DNA from: Hydra vulgaris
Taxonomy: Eukaryota; Cnidaria; Hydrozoa; Anthoathecata; Hydridae
Length of the DNA: 64,000 nucleotides
Reading direction: 5' to 3'
Assembly (NCBI RefSeq): GCF_038396675.1
Contig: NC_088922.1
Span: 19,257,001-19,321,000 of the forward strand
Shown: one piece after another, positions 11,263 through 25,272 of the stretch
Position numbering within the stretch: position 1 is the first letter of the stretch
How the letters are laid out: every line of letters starts with the position of its first letter
Made by a program: the position numbers and the translations under genes
The notes under the pieces: generated by a model
What the model was told of the DNA's origin: nothing
The model's database searches: none
Seen by the model: the letters and a program-made list of their open reading frames with translations, nothing else

Positions 11263-11301
11263 ATAACTCAATAATCTAAAAAAGAAATTGGACCATTATA
11301 G

Positions 11302-11451
11302 TCACATTAGCATTTTTGTTTTACAAATATTGAGATTTACCTTGCGCTCAAAGTCAAATAATTTGGGGACAATTGGGGACATTATTCAAGGTCTTTTACC
11401 GCTAAGTTTATTTATTTTGTCAAAAAAAGTTTTACTGTTGTGCTAATGTGA
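11302..11451. mobile_element. Possible 150 bp MITE (TCACATTAGCA termini)
   Basis: An exact 11 bp inverted repeat, TCACATTAGCA (11302-11312) and TGCTAATGTGA (11441-11451), bounds a non-coding stretch. No clear target duplication is seen, so this is tentative. Confidence 0.35.
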
Positions 11452-11616
11452 TTTCAATAATTATATAATTGGATAAATGTTTTTTGTTTTTTTTTATCGA
11501 TTCTTTTCTTTTAAAGATCTAGATTTTATTTTTATATAAAAAGATTCTCTGCAGCTAAGATCGCAAAAACGCATCAACGTCCATAAGGTAGAAGAGGCGC
11601 TCGGGGATTAAAACGA

Positions 11617-11796
11617 ATGCCAATGCATGCAAAACGCACAACAGTCAAGGCAGATGCCAGACTAATAGGCATACCTAGTCGGGCACCAAAGAAGGGTAAT
11701 ATTGCACCTGAATCTATTGGCAATGATAATTCTGACAATAACGCTTTTGATAATATTTGCAACGATGAAATTTCTTTTACCAAAGACAGTAATTAA
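11617..11796 (+). pseudogene. Basic exon-like reading frame of unknown origin
   Basis: An ATG-started frame of 59 codons reads MPMHAKRTTVKADARLIGIP, then SRAPKKGN, and ends in an Asn/Asp-rich tail. Upstream in frame are GRRGARGLKR, one stop, and a good splice acceptor (TTCTCTGCAG, ending 11554). It therefore looks like the last coding exon of a gene, perhaps the transposase or an accessory protein of the surrounding element, with one disabling stop. I do not recognise a family. Confidence 0.35.
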
Positions 11797-12457
11797 AGGC
11801 AAAATGTACACAGATTATATTACTACTATGTTATTGATTTTTTTCGTTATAATAAACTTCTGGATTAAATGCTTTTTTCTGACCGCCATCAATAAATTTT
11901 AAATGAAATTTGAAATATATATGAAGAGGAGGGAGGAGGGTAATCAGGTGCGATCAATCCCCCTTTATTTGTATATTCTCTTTATTTCAAACAAATTTTA
12001 AATGTAAAATTAAGAAAAATTTATATTTACTATTATAATCTGCCTTTTTTCTAAAAATTTTCACGTTACGGGTCCGTATATATATATATATATATGTATA
12101 TATATACACAACACATAAACGACTTATTATTAATGTTAATTACAATATTGTAAATCTAATTACCTTATAACTTTTAATACAAATAAAACGTTTTTAAATT
12201 TTTTTTATTTAACCAGCATAACACTTCTTTTGTTTTTATTACCCCACAAGCAAAAACGTGTATATAATGTCAATTCTGACAATCTTTACGATTTAATAAG
12301 AGAATAAAATTTTTTCTACAATAATGTTTGCGTTACTATCAAATAATACGAGGATATATTTGATAGTAACGGAAAAAAACACAAAAATAAGGTATGCTTC
12401 ATAAAAATCCGTTTACTTAGTTGTGGTTACCGACTATTAGTATAAGTTTATTTTAAT

Positions 12458-13453
12458 ATGGCAATAAGTTATGCTGGTGCGTTGACATCTGGTAAATCAT
12501 CTGTGCTGACGAAAAGCAATCTTGGAATTTTTGGTTTGAAAGCCGAAGTCGATAACTCTAACGTTTTAGCATGCCGTTACGGTGATTTAAATTGTAGTGT
12601 GAACGACTTTCTTTCTGCCTTGGCTGGTAAAAAGTTACTCGGAAATGTTTGGGGTGTAACGAGGCACTACGCCAACAAACTTTTTGAATTTGCAGTTGTT
12701 AACATCTCCTCTATGTCATCTTTTCTCGACACTGAAATTGAAGTCAAAGGTTGCTCTTTAACTTTTCAGCAGAAGTTCATTCGAAAGGTGCACGTGCTAG
12801 TTCAAAATATCCCCATTGGCACGCTAAGAAATGGCTGTCAAAGCGCCATCGTCCTGCTTGGCAAGCACTTGGCTGTAGGAAGAGGGGAGTTCGACTCCTT
12901 TTATTTGCAGAAATGTAAGGCCCACGGTGAGGATATCTTCACTGGTAATGTGATTATTATTATCAGGAACTGGAAGAATCCCACCCAAAATCCTCTACCT
13001 CGATATCAAAACGTTGACGGACTCACCCTAAGGTATAAGCATCAAGGCTAGCCCGAATCCACTCCAAAATCATCAAACCCAACCATTGTACCCTCAGATC
13101 CAATAAAACCCACTATATCACAAGTCGACAGCGCAAGTATAGACATTGATGTTAACAGTGGCAGCGTTGACATCAGTGTCGACATGGAAACTAATAAAGA
13201 AGAGCATAGTGGAAAAAAACAGTCTTCAAAAACACGAAAATCCGCCCAGCCGACAAGAAAACGACTGGGAATTTCGGAATGTGAAACTCCAAAAAAGGTA
13301 ACAAATACAGCAGAGAAAAAAGAACCCGCGTGTTTGGATGAAGTTTTGTTTTTGAAAGAAAAAGATGTTTTGACGTGTTTTGACGACGAAGCGGATTCTC
13401 TTGTAATCGATGAAGACTATGAAAGCCAACTGTGTGCGGAAAAGAAATCGTAA
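12458..13453 (+). pseudogene. Tx1/L1-group LINE ORF1 (one internal stop)
   Basis: A continuous frame of 331 codons has a single TAG at 13049-13051. The first part (to about residue 197) has a compact folded look (GDLNCSVNDFLSALAGKKLL, VHVLVQNIPIGTLRNG), resembling the RNA-binding ORF1 region of Tx1-like elements. The second part is low-complexity and Lys/Ser/Glu-rich (KQSSKTRKSAQPTRKR), then acidic. ORF1 proteins coat the element RNA and act as nucleic-acid chaperones. It is followed after 431 bp by ORF2 in the same orientation. The assignment rests mostly on its position in front of ORF2. Confidence 0.65.
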
Positions 13454-13884
13454 GATTTTTGTTTCCTCTCATTTTTTTCGTTTCAATTTTCTTCTTTTAA
13501 CTTTGTTCTCAAATCAGACTTTTATTTCGAACTTTTTCGCTCTAAACTTTTATTTTATATCTTTCTGCAAAAAAATCTTTTTTTTCGACTTTTTTCTGTT
13601 CTTTATTTAATTTCTCATTAGTTATGCATGACACGTTTCTTAACGAGCGCTTAAGCTGCGCATGTTTGTATTGTTGTACTTCGCGCTTTTGTGTAAAATT
13701 GTATGGTCCAGTGCGTCCATTTGTTTGTATTACGTCAGTTAAATGGAAAACTCGTGCATTAAGATTAAGACTGATTAAGATTAAGATTAAAAATGTTCGT
13801 TTTATTTGTGTCAGGTTGTAAAATTATTATATTTATGTTTAAGCGACACGAGTTTTCAAACTAAGAAAGCTGTTTCTCTCCATC

Positions 13885-16800
13885 ATGGCTATTAACATTT
13901 TAACATGCAACATAAACGGTCTAAACGACCAAACTAAACGCGACAATTTTTTTGGTTTTCTTAAAAAGTCCTCCTACGATCTCATCCTCCTTCAGGAAAC
14001 AAAGTCTGGACCGTCCACTGTTAAGCAGTGGGGTGACGAATGGACTGGCGAGTCTATTTGGAACTCTGGTCCGAGCCATAGTTGTTGCGGGGTGGCTATT
14101 CTCTCTAAATCCAACATTTCGTTAACCGAACTAAAAAGGGACGCTAACGGTAGAATTTTAAACGCCATGATCAAAATTGACGAACACGAAATGCAGGTGC
14201 TGAATATTTACGCGCCCAATGTGCCGAGAGAAAGGCGCCATTTTTTTGGCGACCTTGGCGAATTCTCGCAGGACACAGGACTACCCGTCCTGCTGGCCAG
14301 GGACTTCAACATGGTCGAAAGCCTGCCTCTTGACACAGAAGGAACAAACAACGCTAAATATCACACCTACGGCATTTCTGAACTCGGGGTCTTCCGAGGT
14401 AAGTATAACCTAGTAGATGTTTTTCGTTATAAGTTTCCCACCAAACGAGAATTCACATGGCGCAATCAGACGGTCAAATGTAGACTCGACAGAATCTACT
14501 GCCCTGATAAAGTCGCCAAAAAAACAACACGCTCCAAAATTCTCACCAACCCTTTTTCCGACCACGAGTTCGTGTCAACAACTGTCAACTTTAGTCAATT
14601 TAGGAGAGGACCAGGTTACTGGAAATTAAATTGTTCTCTTTTGGAAATAGAGGGGCATAGGCAAAAAATTGAACTCTTAATTCAAGATTGGCAAACAAAA
14701 AAACGGTCCTACACGTCAATTTTAAAATGGTGGGACGACTGCAAACTTTTTGTAAGGGCTGAATTACAACACATATCGATACAGGAAAGTGCGAAAAACA
14801 AAAAACAAATGAAAAGGATTGAAAACGAAATCCAACGGGAGCAACAAAACGCTAACCCGAATTTAGATAGCATCAAAGAAAAACGCGATGCTCTTTTCTT
14901 GCTCCAGTTTCCCGGAGCGTTTATTCGCATGAAACAAAAACTAATCGAAGAAGGAGAAAAACCTTCCAAATTTTTGTATAATTGGGAAAAAACTCGACAG
15001 CGGAACAAGTCAATTACCGAAATTCGCAAGAATGACGGCACATTGACGAGTGAACCTGGCGAAATACTCAACTCCCTAGCAACTTATTATAAAAACATTT
15101 ACACCAAAACAAATTTATGCAAAGACAGCCAAAACCGTGTCTTGTCACACATCACTAAACGTTTGAGTGATGATGAAAACGAATTTTTAAACACCCGCCT
15201 AACCGGCGCGGAACTAAAAGAGGCCCTTTTTAAATTTGAAAACGGAAAATCTCCGGGCTATGACGGATTTCCAGCTGAATTTTACAAAACTTTTTGGCAC
15301 GTTTTAGAAAAAGATTTTGAAGAACTTGCTTACGAAATTCTTTTCGTAGAAAAAAACACGAGCCGCTCTATGAAAAAATCAATAATTTCACTTATTCCCA
15401 AACAAGGAGATCTTACTAAATGCAAAAATTGGAGGCCTATATCTTTAATCGGCGCTGATTACAAAATAATCACAAAAGCGCTGGCCCTAAGACTTGCAAA
15501 AGTAATGGGGAAAATTATAGAACCAAATCAAACTTGCGGAATTCCAGGTAGAAACATTTTTTCAAATTTACACCTAATACGTGATCTTATAGATTACGCC
15601 GAATTTAAAAAATTACCTAGTTTCATTTTGACAATAAATCAAGAAAAGGCGTTTGACAAAGTCGATCGCGCGTTTCTGCTGCAGATTCTCCGAAAATTCA
15701 ATCTCGGAGAAAATTTCGTATCATTTATTAACACCTTGTATTCAGATGTTTCGGCAACTGTTCTGAATTGCGGCTTCCTGTCTACCTCCTTTCTTACGGA
15801 AAGGGGAGTCAGACAGGGAGACCCACTCTCTCTTTTGCTGTACGTTTTTGTTGCTGAAGCTTTGGCTTTGGTGATCAGAGCGGATAGCAGAATAGAGGGT
15901 TTTCCTCTGCCGGGAACACGGAAATCTCTAAAACTACAGCAGTACGCAGACGATTCGAACTTTTTTGCTAAGGACGTAAAATGTGTCCGCTATTTCTTTG
16001 AAAACCTAAAACTATTCGAAAAAGCAAGTGGTTCAGTGATCAACGCCTCAAAAACCAAGGGTCTCGCTCTTGGGGGTTTTGATCCCGAAATTTACACACA
16101 ATTGGACAACATAGAGTGGAACAATGACACTGGTTTCAAAATTTTAGGTGTCACATTTTACACCAGACTGAGCGATACTACCAATTTCAACTGGCAAGTA
16201 GCTCTTAACAAAACAGAGAAAAAGCTCAAGTTTCTGGGACTGCGTACTTTGTCACTTAAGGGAAAGACTAATCTGATAAATACGCTAGCAATGTCAAAAG
16301 TGTGGTTTCTAGCAAACGTTTTGCCCACTCCCGAGTGGGTAATAGAGCGTTTGCATCGAGCCATTTTCGAAAATCTGTGGCAAAAGACCAATTTCAACCC
16401 GGTCAAACGAGAGACACTTTTCTTACCCGTCAAAAGCGGGGGTCTCGGAATTTTATCACCGAAGGAGCAAAGTCTTGCGATCCGCCTCAAAACGCTCTTT
16501 CAAATAAAAGAACGCGAAGAGGACAAAACTCACGATTCTTACTACTTTTCAAAGTATTGGGTGGCAAGTTCACTTGTTAAATATACTAAGCAAAACGAAA
16601 GCTGGAATTTTTTAAGGCAAAACACGTTTCCAAAACACTGGGACAACAAAATGTCTCAGTACTACAAAAATACAATTGATATCTTAGATAAATACGGGTC
16701 CCTCTTTAACATCCCCCTAAAATCAACAAAAAATTTTTACTTAGAAGTGGCAAAAAACAAAAAGACAGTCGTGCCAGCAGAACTTTTCTGGAACAGTTCA

Positions 16801-17397
16801 ACAAAAACAACAATGCCGTGGACCCAAATTTGGAAAAGAAATTTTACCTCCCACGCATACGGACCGACTCAAAACATCCTCTTTCGATTTCTCCATAACA
16901 GCTAACCCTCTGCTGCCTTGCTTGCCAAAAGCACAAGGTAACAGATCGTTAAAAACAACAAATGTAAAACTTGCGGTAAAATTGAGGACAACCTGCACAT
17001 CTTTGCCTACTGTCCTCCTTCTGTTACAATATGGGAATACTTTAAACATGTATATAACTCCTTGACATCCCAAAACAACTTTTCTCCAATAAATGGCATC
17101 TTCTCGATTGAGACTGCGAATTTATCGGAGAAAAACCCTACCTCGCAGCTGCTGTTGACAGTCACTCAAACCATTATGAGTGAAATATAGACCAGCAGAT
17201 GCCACCATATGTATAAAAATTCAAATATTGACCCAACGGCAGTGATCAGGATAATTACCAGAAACATCAGGAATATTATTACTTTAAAATATAATTATCA
17301 TGTCCGTAGAAACACCACGGACATTTTTTGTCAACTTTTTTGTATTAAAAACGTTTTTTGTGAAATAGAGAACGGGAACCTGAAACTAAACATATGA
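13885..17397 (+). pseudogene. Tx1/L1-group LINE ORF2: endonuclease-reverse transcriptase
   Basis: The first 1006 codons are open. The N-terminal part is an exonuclease-endonuclease-phosphatase domain (LTCNINGLND, LLQETKSG, SDHEFV near residue 225). The reverse transcriptase follows with KSPGYDGFPAEFYK, WRPISLIGADYKI, QEKAFDKVD, GVRQGDPLS and YADD (near 15942). The same frame continues past a TAA (16903-16905) and two more stops to 17397, through a Cys-His motif (CKTCGKIEDNLHIFAYC), so the original protein had about 1170 residues. Two further defects are visible. The endonuclease GDFN motif reads RDFN (near 14299), and the catalytic Asp of RT motif A is Asn (TINQEKAFD, codon at 15637). It is therefore a recently dead copy. 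Confidence 0.9.
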
Positions 17398-18354
17398 GCC
17401 AAACTAACACACTGGCTCGAAGATAGAACTAAATGTTTAGTTGAGTGTTCCCGTGTCCATTAAACATATAATTTTTTTACAACAAAATTATTTTTATTTC
17501 TGATTAAACAATCACTGCCAGCCCTTAAATTTTTTCAGATATATTTTATTATTTGCATTTTTTTTTCTGTAGATTTCGTAATGTGATGATTTGTGTAAAA
17601 GTCCTGTAATTTTTTTAGTATTAATTAATAAAATCTTTCTTAACTAAATATACTTAAATAATCTTTACAAACTTCATTATCAACATTCTTCCATATTCTC
17701 GATTTCTTTCCGCACATAGGCTCAAAAAAACAAAAAACACAAAAAAATATAAAAATAAAAATACAAAAAAATAAAAAACTAAAAAACACAAAAAAATAAA
17801 AATACAAAAAACCAAACAAAAATTAAAAAATGTATATATATATATATAAACACGACTTTGTTTTTAAAATATTGGCATATTAACTAATGAACTTTTTAAA
17901 ATAGATCAAAGCAAATTAAATGTAAAAAAGCCTGTTTTTTTTCTTTTGCTTTCTTATAATATAAAAGAGAAATATAAAAGAGTATCATAAAAATATTTAT
18001 AAACGGAAAAATATATAAAGTTAAACGAATTGTAAACTTATTGTAAATATGCGTATTTATTATGCAGAGATAGTTAAGACATTTGTAAAAAAAATATATA
18101 TATATATATATATTTAGTACTTTGTATATGTGTTAAGTATTTAAGTGATATACTATTTGAGATTGGTATTAGTCTACTCCTTACTCTCTAGACGATGGGA
18201 TATTCCTATTAGCCTATATTATATAGGCTATAAGAGAAAACTGCAGCAATAATGTAGGCCAATAATTAGTTATTTAATCGCATACAAGATAACAATTAAT
18301 TATCGCTATTATGAAAGTCGCCGTAGGTGATCATGATCCCGTCTTATTAGGTCA
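17398..18354. other. LINE 3' flank and A-rich low-complexity DNA
   Basis: After the ORF2 remnant comes non-coding DNA with an A-rich run at about 17726-17830 made of AAAAAACACAAAAAAATA-like units, and short TA tracts near 17832 and 18094. A small palindrome TAGCCTATATTATATAGGCT lies near 18209. No gene is seen. Confidence 0.5.
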
Positions 18355-18543
18355 AAATGTTACGTATTAATACGCTAAACGTTACATCTCGGATACGTAA
18401 AAATTATATTTTTGCACGTAACGTTACGTTACAATGTTACGTATCTTTACGTAAAATCTTACGTCTCGGTTACGTAAAAATAACGGACATTTTGCACGTA
18501 ACGTAACGAATCTCGTTTACGTTACAATACGTAATGTAACCTG
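18355..18543. repeat. Right subterminal ACGT-rich repeats
   Basis: Dense ACGTAAC, TTACGTTAC and TACGTAAAA words, about fifteen ACGTA/TACGT instances in under 200 bp, mirror the left end of the 7.9 kb element. ACGT is its own reverse complement, so the array is self-complementary. Confidence 0.65.
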
Positions 18544-18565
18544 AAAATGTTATAGGGGATATATA

Positions 18566-20494
<1,929 letters not shown>

Positions 20495-20851
20495 CTTTTT
20501 CTTTCTGCCTTCGGTAATAGTTTGTTTATTTTTTTTACTAGCCTTCTATTTCTTTCTGCCAAAAAGCGGAATAACATTCTGGAGAATTTAACGTCTGGAG
20601 TTATAATAGAAGACTTGCAATATTACTTTATATTTATAAAAAAATGCATTTATATTATTTATTATTTAAACTATACACCAAACTCCAAAAAATTTGTTTG
20701 GTCATATGACTGAAGCGTCAGAGAATTAAAAGTTGTTCTGATAAGTCTGACAAGGATACCAATATCCTGTTAGTTTAGTAAACAATGCTCTTAGATTGAT
20801 TGTAAATGTTTTTTAAAACCCATAAACTTATAGATTTTAAATTAATTATCA

Positions 20852-20932
20852 TTGTGACCTAAAGGTCTTGTCACAGAGCACCGTAGGATAACATTTACTC
20901 AGAAATTTCACGGTGTCTTCGTTACCGATATT
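20852..20932 (-). mobile_element. Diverged SINE family 2 fragment
   Basis: The reverse complement contains CGGTAACGAAGACACCGTGAA, TAAATGTTATCC, CGGTGCTCTGTGACAAGACC and TTTAGGTC. This follows the order of the 3' half of the SINE at 37999-38205 (GCGTGAACTTCC, TAAATGCACTTCC, GCGGTGCTCTATGAC, GTTAGGTC). The tRNA-like head is absent. Confidence 0.6.
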
Positions 20933-23059
20933 GTTTTTGGCAAGAATGTTTAATAAAGTTTAAATAAAATGTAAATGTAAATGATGGGCGTCAATAAAAC
21001 AAATTGAGTCTATAAACTATTTCAAAGTAGTCTGAATATCATGGTTTAGTTGTTAGTAATTAAACTTACAAATTATGATATAATTATCTGCGGGTTCTTT
21101 AATATTTAATATAAAATCCTAATTGCTAATTTGTTTTCCTACTGTAATTTCAGGGTTTGCATAGCGTAACATGTATAATATGCTATTAAAGTCGATTTTC
21201 AATAATTCTGTAAGCAGTCGTAAAACATATTCTGATTATGTTGTTAAAATCGATGTTACTTGCTTTGTCTTAGCAACATGCATGAGTTAGCAACTGAAGA
21301 TTTATAGACAACATACGGTAGCCATAGAATAACATGAAGCCCGAAGCCAAGCGATTATGTGAAATTCTTATTTTGTGAAGCTATGCTTCATGCCTAATAA
21401 AAGTGTTTTATTATTTTGTCACTAGGTACAAATTAAGTCATGTATCATATTTTGTTAAATTACGCTGATGATATTGTTATTGAAACATTTTGTTTTTAAT
21501 TATATTGAAAAAAAAAATAACTGTAACAAGTGCACAATTACGTGTAATGTAAATAGCTGCTTGTTATTAAAAAGGTATTTTATTTATTTTTTAATTAAGG
21601 TAGCAGATCCCCTTAAAATAAAATTGCCTAAATTTTTGTTATGGAACATTAATTGCAGTTAAGTTTTATTTTAAATTAATTAAATTTCTTTTTTTATTTA
21701 TAAAATTAAAAAAAAAAAAAGTACTTAAGGACAAGTTACACATTCGAGCTGCCATTTTGAAAAATTTGCAAACATGATTGTAAAAGTTTTACAAATGCTA
21801 GAAACTCCAAATTTTCAGTGTATATTTAGAGTATTATTAATTGGGTTTTCTACCACGTATGTGAAAAACGGATGAGTATTTTTCAAGTTATTCAACTTTT
21901 TTCAAATAGTAGTAAAATGAAGTACCCAAAAAGTTAAAAAAATTACTTATAATAAAAATTGAACTTTCATTGTCGTAGAAACCCCAGACAACACAACAAG
22001 GAACATTTCCTGAAAATCTCAAGTTAAAATCTTTATTAGAAGTTGAGAAAATGTGATTTATGTGTTGCAATTTATTTAAAAAATAAAAAGCTAGAAAAAC
22101 GCTTATAAAGATTGCCTAATAAAAAAGTCTAAAATTGTTATTATTCTAAAAGTCACTAGCAAAATATGATGCTTCTTCTACATTTTTTTTTTGTCAACGA
22201 GCCTTTTTTTCATAACTTTTACTAACTTTAGTTGGTATAAGGTATCAGCAGAAGAAATTTTTTTGTTGATACCTGCTGTTAACGTCTTTTTTGTCTTATA
22301 TTCATTATCAAAAAAAATTTCTTAACACTTGAAAAACTTGCAATCGGTAATGAGGCTGTAGTATTTTTATTTTATTTTTTTGATGTGTAATAACAGCTTT
22401 TGAATTTATATTTACGTTTTCTAATTGTGCAATTTGTTATTTTTTATTTAAAAGATGCAAAAAAAACTTCTAATGAAAATAGTTTTAAAGCAAGCAAGCA
22501 AATATAACCAAAAGATGTGGTATTACTAGTAAACTTTAAGCTGTGAAACTTATGTTAAATTTTTTTTGAGCACAGGTAAAATATTAGGCTAACAGGATAT
22601 TTCTAGAGTTAAGTTTTCTCAAAAAACTTGAATATAAAGCTAAAAAACTAATAAACAAATTCGTTGTTACGGTGGTTGCTAGGGAAGTTTAAAAAACTAT
22701 TGTGCACAAAACTATGACTAATTAAAAAACTAAATTAGTTTACAACAAACCGTTTCTACACAACTAATCTCTGTTAAGTTCATCATTAAAATTGACTAAA
22801 AAAAAACTTTCGAAATTTTTTTTGATTTTTATGGAGATCTACTACCTTAGCATTAAGTCTTTTATTTATTAGTTTATCAAAAATATTTAGCTAACTTTAT
22901 TTTTATATTTTTTATATCAGTGCCTTGTTCAAAGGAGGTAAGAGGAATAATTTCCCCTCCCCTCCCTAAAAATGTTACACGTTACAAAATATTTATTAAC
23001 AAGCTATTTTATTAAGACTTCATGTCACGAAAGTTAAAATGTTAACAGCCGTTTTCTTT
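20933..23059. other. AT-rich stretch without recognised gene
   Basis: Only short random frames are seen. There are many homopolymer T and A runs. I see no splice-flanked coding blocks or transposon ends that I can support. Confidence 0.45.
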
Positions 23060-23069
23060 AGGAAATCTA

Positions 23070-23215
23070 TTAACCTGGGTGAATAAAAAAAAGCAATTGC
23101 TTTGAGTAAAAGTAAAAGCTAAAAAGCAAACGCTCATAGCAAAAGCAATTGCTCAAAAACACGTGAATAAAGTTTTGCTTTTACTTATAAGCAATTGCTT
23201 CCGCTTTGGAGTAAA
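23070..23215. repeat. GCAATTGCT-rich inverted repeat cluster
   Basis: AGCAATTGCT occurs three times, with GAGTAAAAGTAAAAGCT inverted as GCTTTTACTTATAAGC nearby. A GGGTGAATAAA word at the left edge resembles a Harbinger-type end, but no partner terminus was found. Confidence 0.4.
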
Positions 23216-23264
23216 CCCTTTATGTCGCTACTAGAAATTGTTCGTTATATTTTTTTGTTTAAAA

Positions 23265-23445
23265 ATGGCTGCTTTTAGTGTAAATCAGACTAATAATAAT
23301 AACTAAAATGAAAATAATGATAACAAATGCGAAGATAAAATATATACGCCGGTGCAAATATGTGAATGTATAAAACGAATAGAAAATATTTACAGACCAT
23401 CGATGCACGATAAAGGTTTAAGTGGAAAACAATAGAAACCAAAGA
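23265..23445 (+). pseudogene. Fossil reading frame of unknown family
   Basis: Starting at an ATG, the frame reads MAAFSVNQTNNNN, stop, NENNDNKCEDKIYTPVQICE, then CIKRIENIYRPSMHDKGLSG before two more stops. The composition looks protein-like rather than random. No family is recognised. It may belong to a transposon whose end is the cluster just upstream. Confidence 0.3.
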
Positions 23446-25272
23446 AGCAATAGAAACTTTTAAAATAATGTTAACTTTCTATAAGAACTTATGTTTTAAA
23501 AATTTAAAACATTTCTTTGACTAAATCTAAAAAATTCAATGCAGTTTATTCAAATTTAGAGAGCTTTGAAAACTATTCCTTATATATCCTTTAGAAACTT
23601 ATATTTTATATTTTAAATTGTATATTTCTTTAAGAAAGCATTATAAGACGTTTTGAGTTTTAATTATAACCGAAAACTGTGCTGATATTAATTGGCAATC
23701 AGGTAGACATTACCCAGCAAAAACTTCCTTAACTATACAAAAAAAACTATAAAAAGGTCTTGGGTTTCGGAGTGAGAAAGCAATAAAATCTATTTCAAAT
23801 ATCCTTATTAACCTTGAAATGATCCAATTTTCTGATCTTATCCATAAAATGCTAACTCTCTGATGCGTTATGCGTATAAAAAATTAACTCGTTAGATTTT
23901 TGTTGATAGGCCTAAATAAAATTATATATATAAATAAACCAATAGATTAAAAAGATAAATAATCCAAAAAATAAATATAGTTAAACTGTACCCGGAAGAA
24001 AGAAGTTTAGTGACAGATACCACTCGACGTAATACATTTTTCTAATACTCTTTTTCACTCTGAAATTGTTTAACAAAGTTGCAAGCAATCCTAGTATCAT
24101 TTTTATGTTCAGCACATTGCTCATGCTCACTGATTGCCCTATGAGATTTCAAAATACATCTTTGTTCGCTAAAGAATTCTTCGTTTTCTTAAAAAAGGTT
24201 CGTAGTAAACACTCCAGATTATACCAGCCAATCGCCCTCTTAAGAATGTAAACTGAGCAGTTTACAAACGCAACTAAACTGATCAATAGACGACACAGTC
24301 AATTTAACATCCCAATAAAAGTACAAAGTATGATTTGAAAATATAGATTTTGTTTTTTCACTACTGTGAGGCAACGTTTATTAAACTTTTTTAAACACTA
24401 CCTTTCTACTAACTTATAGCAATGTGATAAGTTAAAACAATATCATTTAAAAAAGAGCAATCGATTTTGGAACAGGAGCAGTTTTATAAAGATATCATTT
24501 TTTAAAAACTGCTTATCAAACAACATTCTTTTAATTTGATTTATTCCTTTTTTTTGCATGCTTTTTTATATTACTAGTGTATTGTGTAAATTCATTGCAT
24601 GCTTTTTTATATTACTAGTGTATTGTGTAGACAAGCCAAAGTTGCTTTGATTCTAATAGTAAATGATTCAAAAATATAAACGCTTAATCTTGTTATAAAG
24701 TATTAATTGAAATAATTTATAATGTATAACAATGGATGGCGTTCATATCCATTTAATCCACTAATTGATTCATTTTGCTTAAGTGACAAAAATGCAATCA
24801 AAAAAATGTTGTTATCCGAGTAAGAAAAAATTTGTATATGTTAAACCTAGTTTGGAAGAAATATGTTTAATCGCAGTAATTAAAAGCTAACAGATGTTTT
24901 TTAACTGGAAACTATTGTTTAATTGTTTAATTCAATTGTATAATACCTATCAGGTACGCTATGTTGTATTCATTTTCTTGTAAATTATTTTATAGCTAAA
25001 AGTATAGAACAAATAAACTTTAATATTTTTCTTTTCTATGTCTTTTTTTTTAACTTTATTTACTTATTTGTAACTAATTAATCTGCCCAATTAATGTAGG
25101 GTTATTTACCGGATACCATTTGCATAATTAAAACCATTTCACTATACTATAACCATTTCCATTATAACTCCAGTTTTATTGTCTTTAAATTGCGTATTCA
25201 AATATCCAGTGCAATGTCTGTCCGATTATGTTTGCTATCTTTCTAACTCGATTACTTCTGACTTTTACTCTT
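23446..25272. other. AT-rich stretch without recognised gene
   Basis: No gene is seen. It contains an exact-looking 41 bp tandem duplication at 24555-24630 (TGCATGCTTTTTTATATTAC unit). Confidence 0.45.
24555..24630. repeat. 41 bp direct tandem duplication
   Basis: TGCATGCTTTTTTATATTAC, with its continuation TAGTGTATTGTGTA, occurs at 24555 and again at 24596, practically identical. Confidence 0.85.

Larger units (their letters stand above)
10638..18558. mobile_element. 7.9 kb element with CCCCTATAACATTTT inverted termini
   Basis: The left end CCCCTATAACATTTT (10638-10652) is exactly inverted at the right end (18544-18558). Both continue into GTTAC/ACGTAAC-rich sequence. The flanks are TA-rich (ATATA on each side), so the target duplication cannot be fixed. 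No transposase is recognised. A basic exon-like frame at 11617-11796 could be a leftover of its own gene. A Tx1/L1-group LINE occupies 12458 to about 17470. I cannot name the superfamily; two independent insertions sharing matching ends by chance seems unlikely. Confidence 0.6.

Noticed and set aside
13191..13472. Minus-strand ORFs at 13191-13472 and 13226-13429
   Set aside because: Antisense to the Lys/Glu-rich tail of the LINE ORF1; composition explains the open frame.
13992..17073. Antisense and alternative-frame ORFs over the LINE ORF2 (for example 14709-15071 and 16158-16490)
   Set aside because: They are shadows of the ORF2 frame, which has clear domain motifs.
23070..23215. A Harbinger transposon end (GGGTGAATAAA)
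   Set aside because: No matching inverted terminus or 3 bp target duplication was found, so it was kept only as a repeat cluster.
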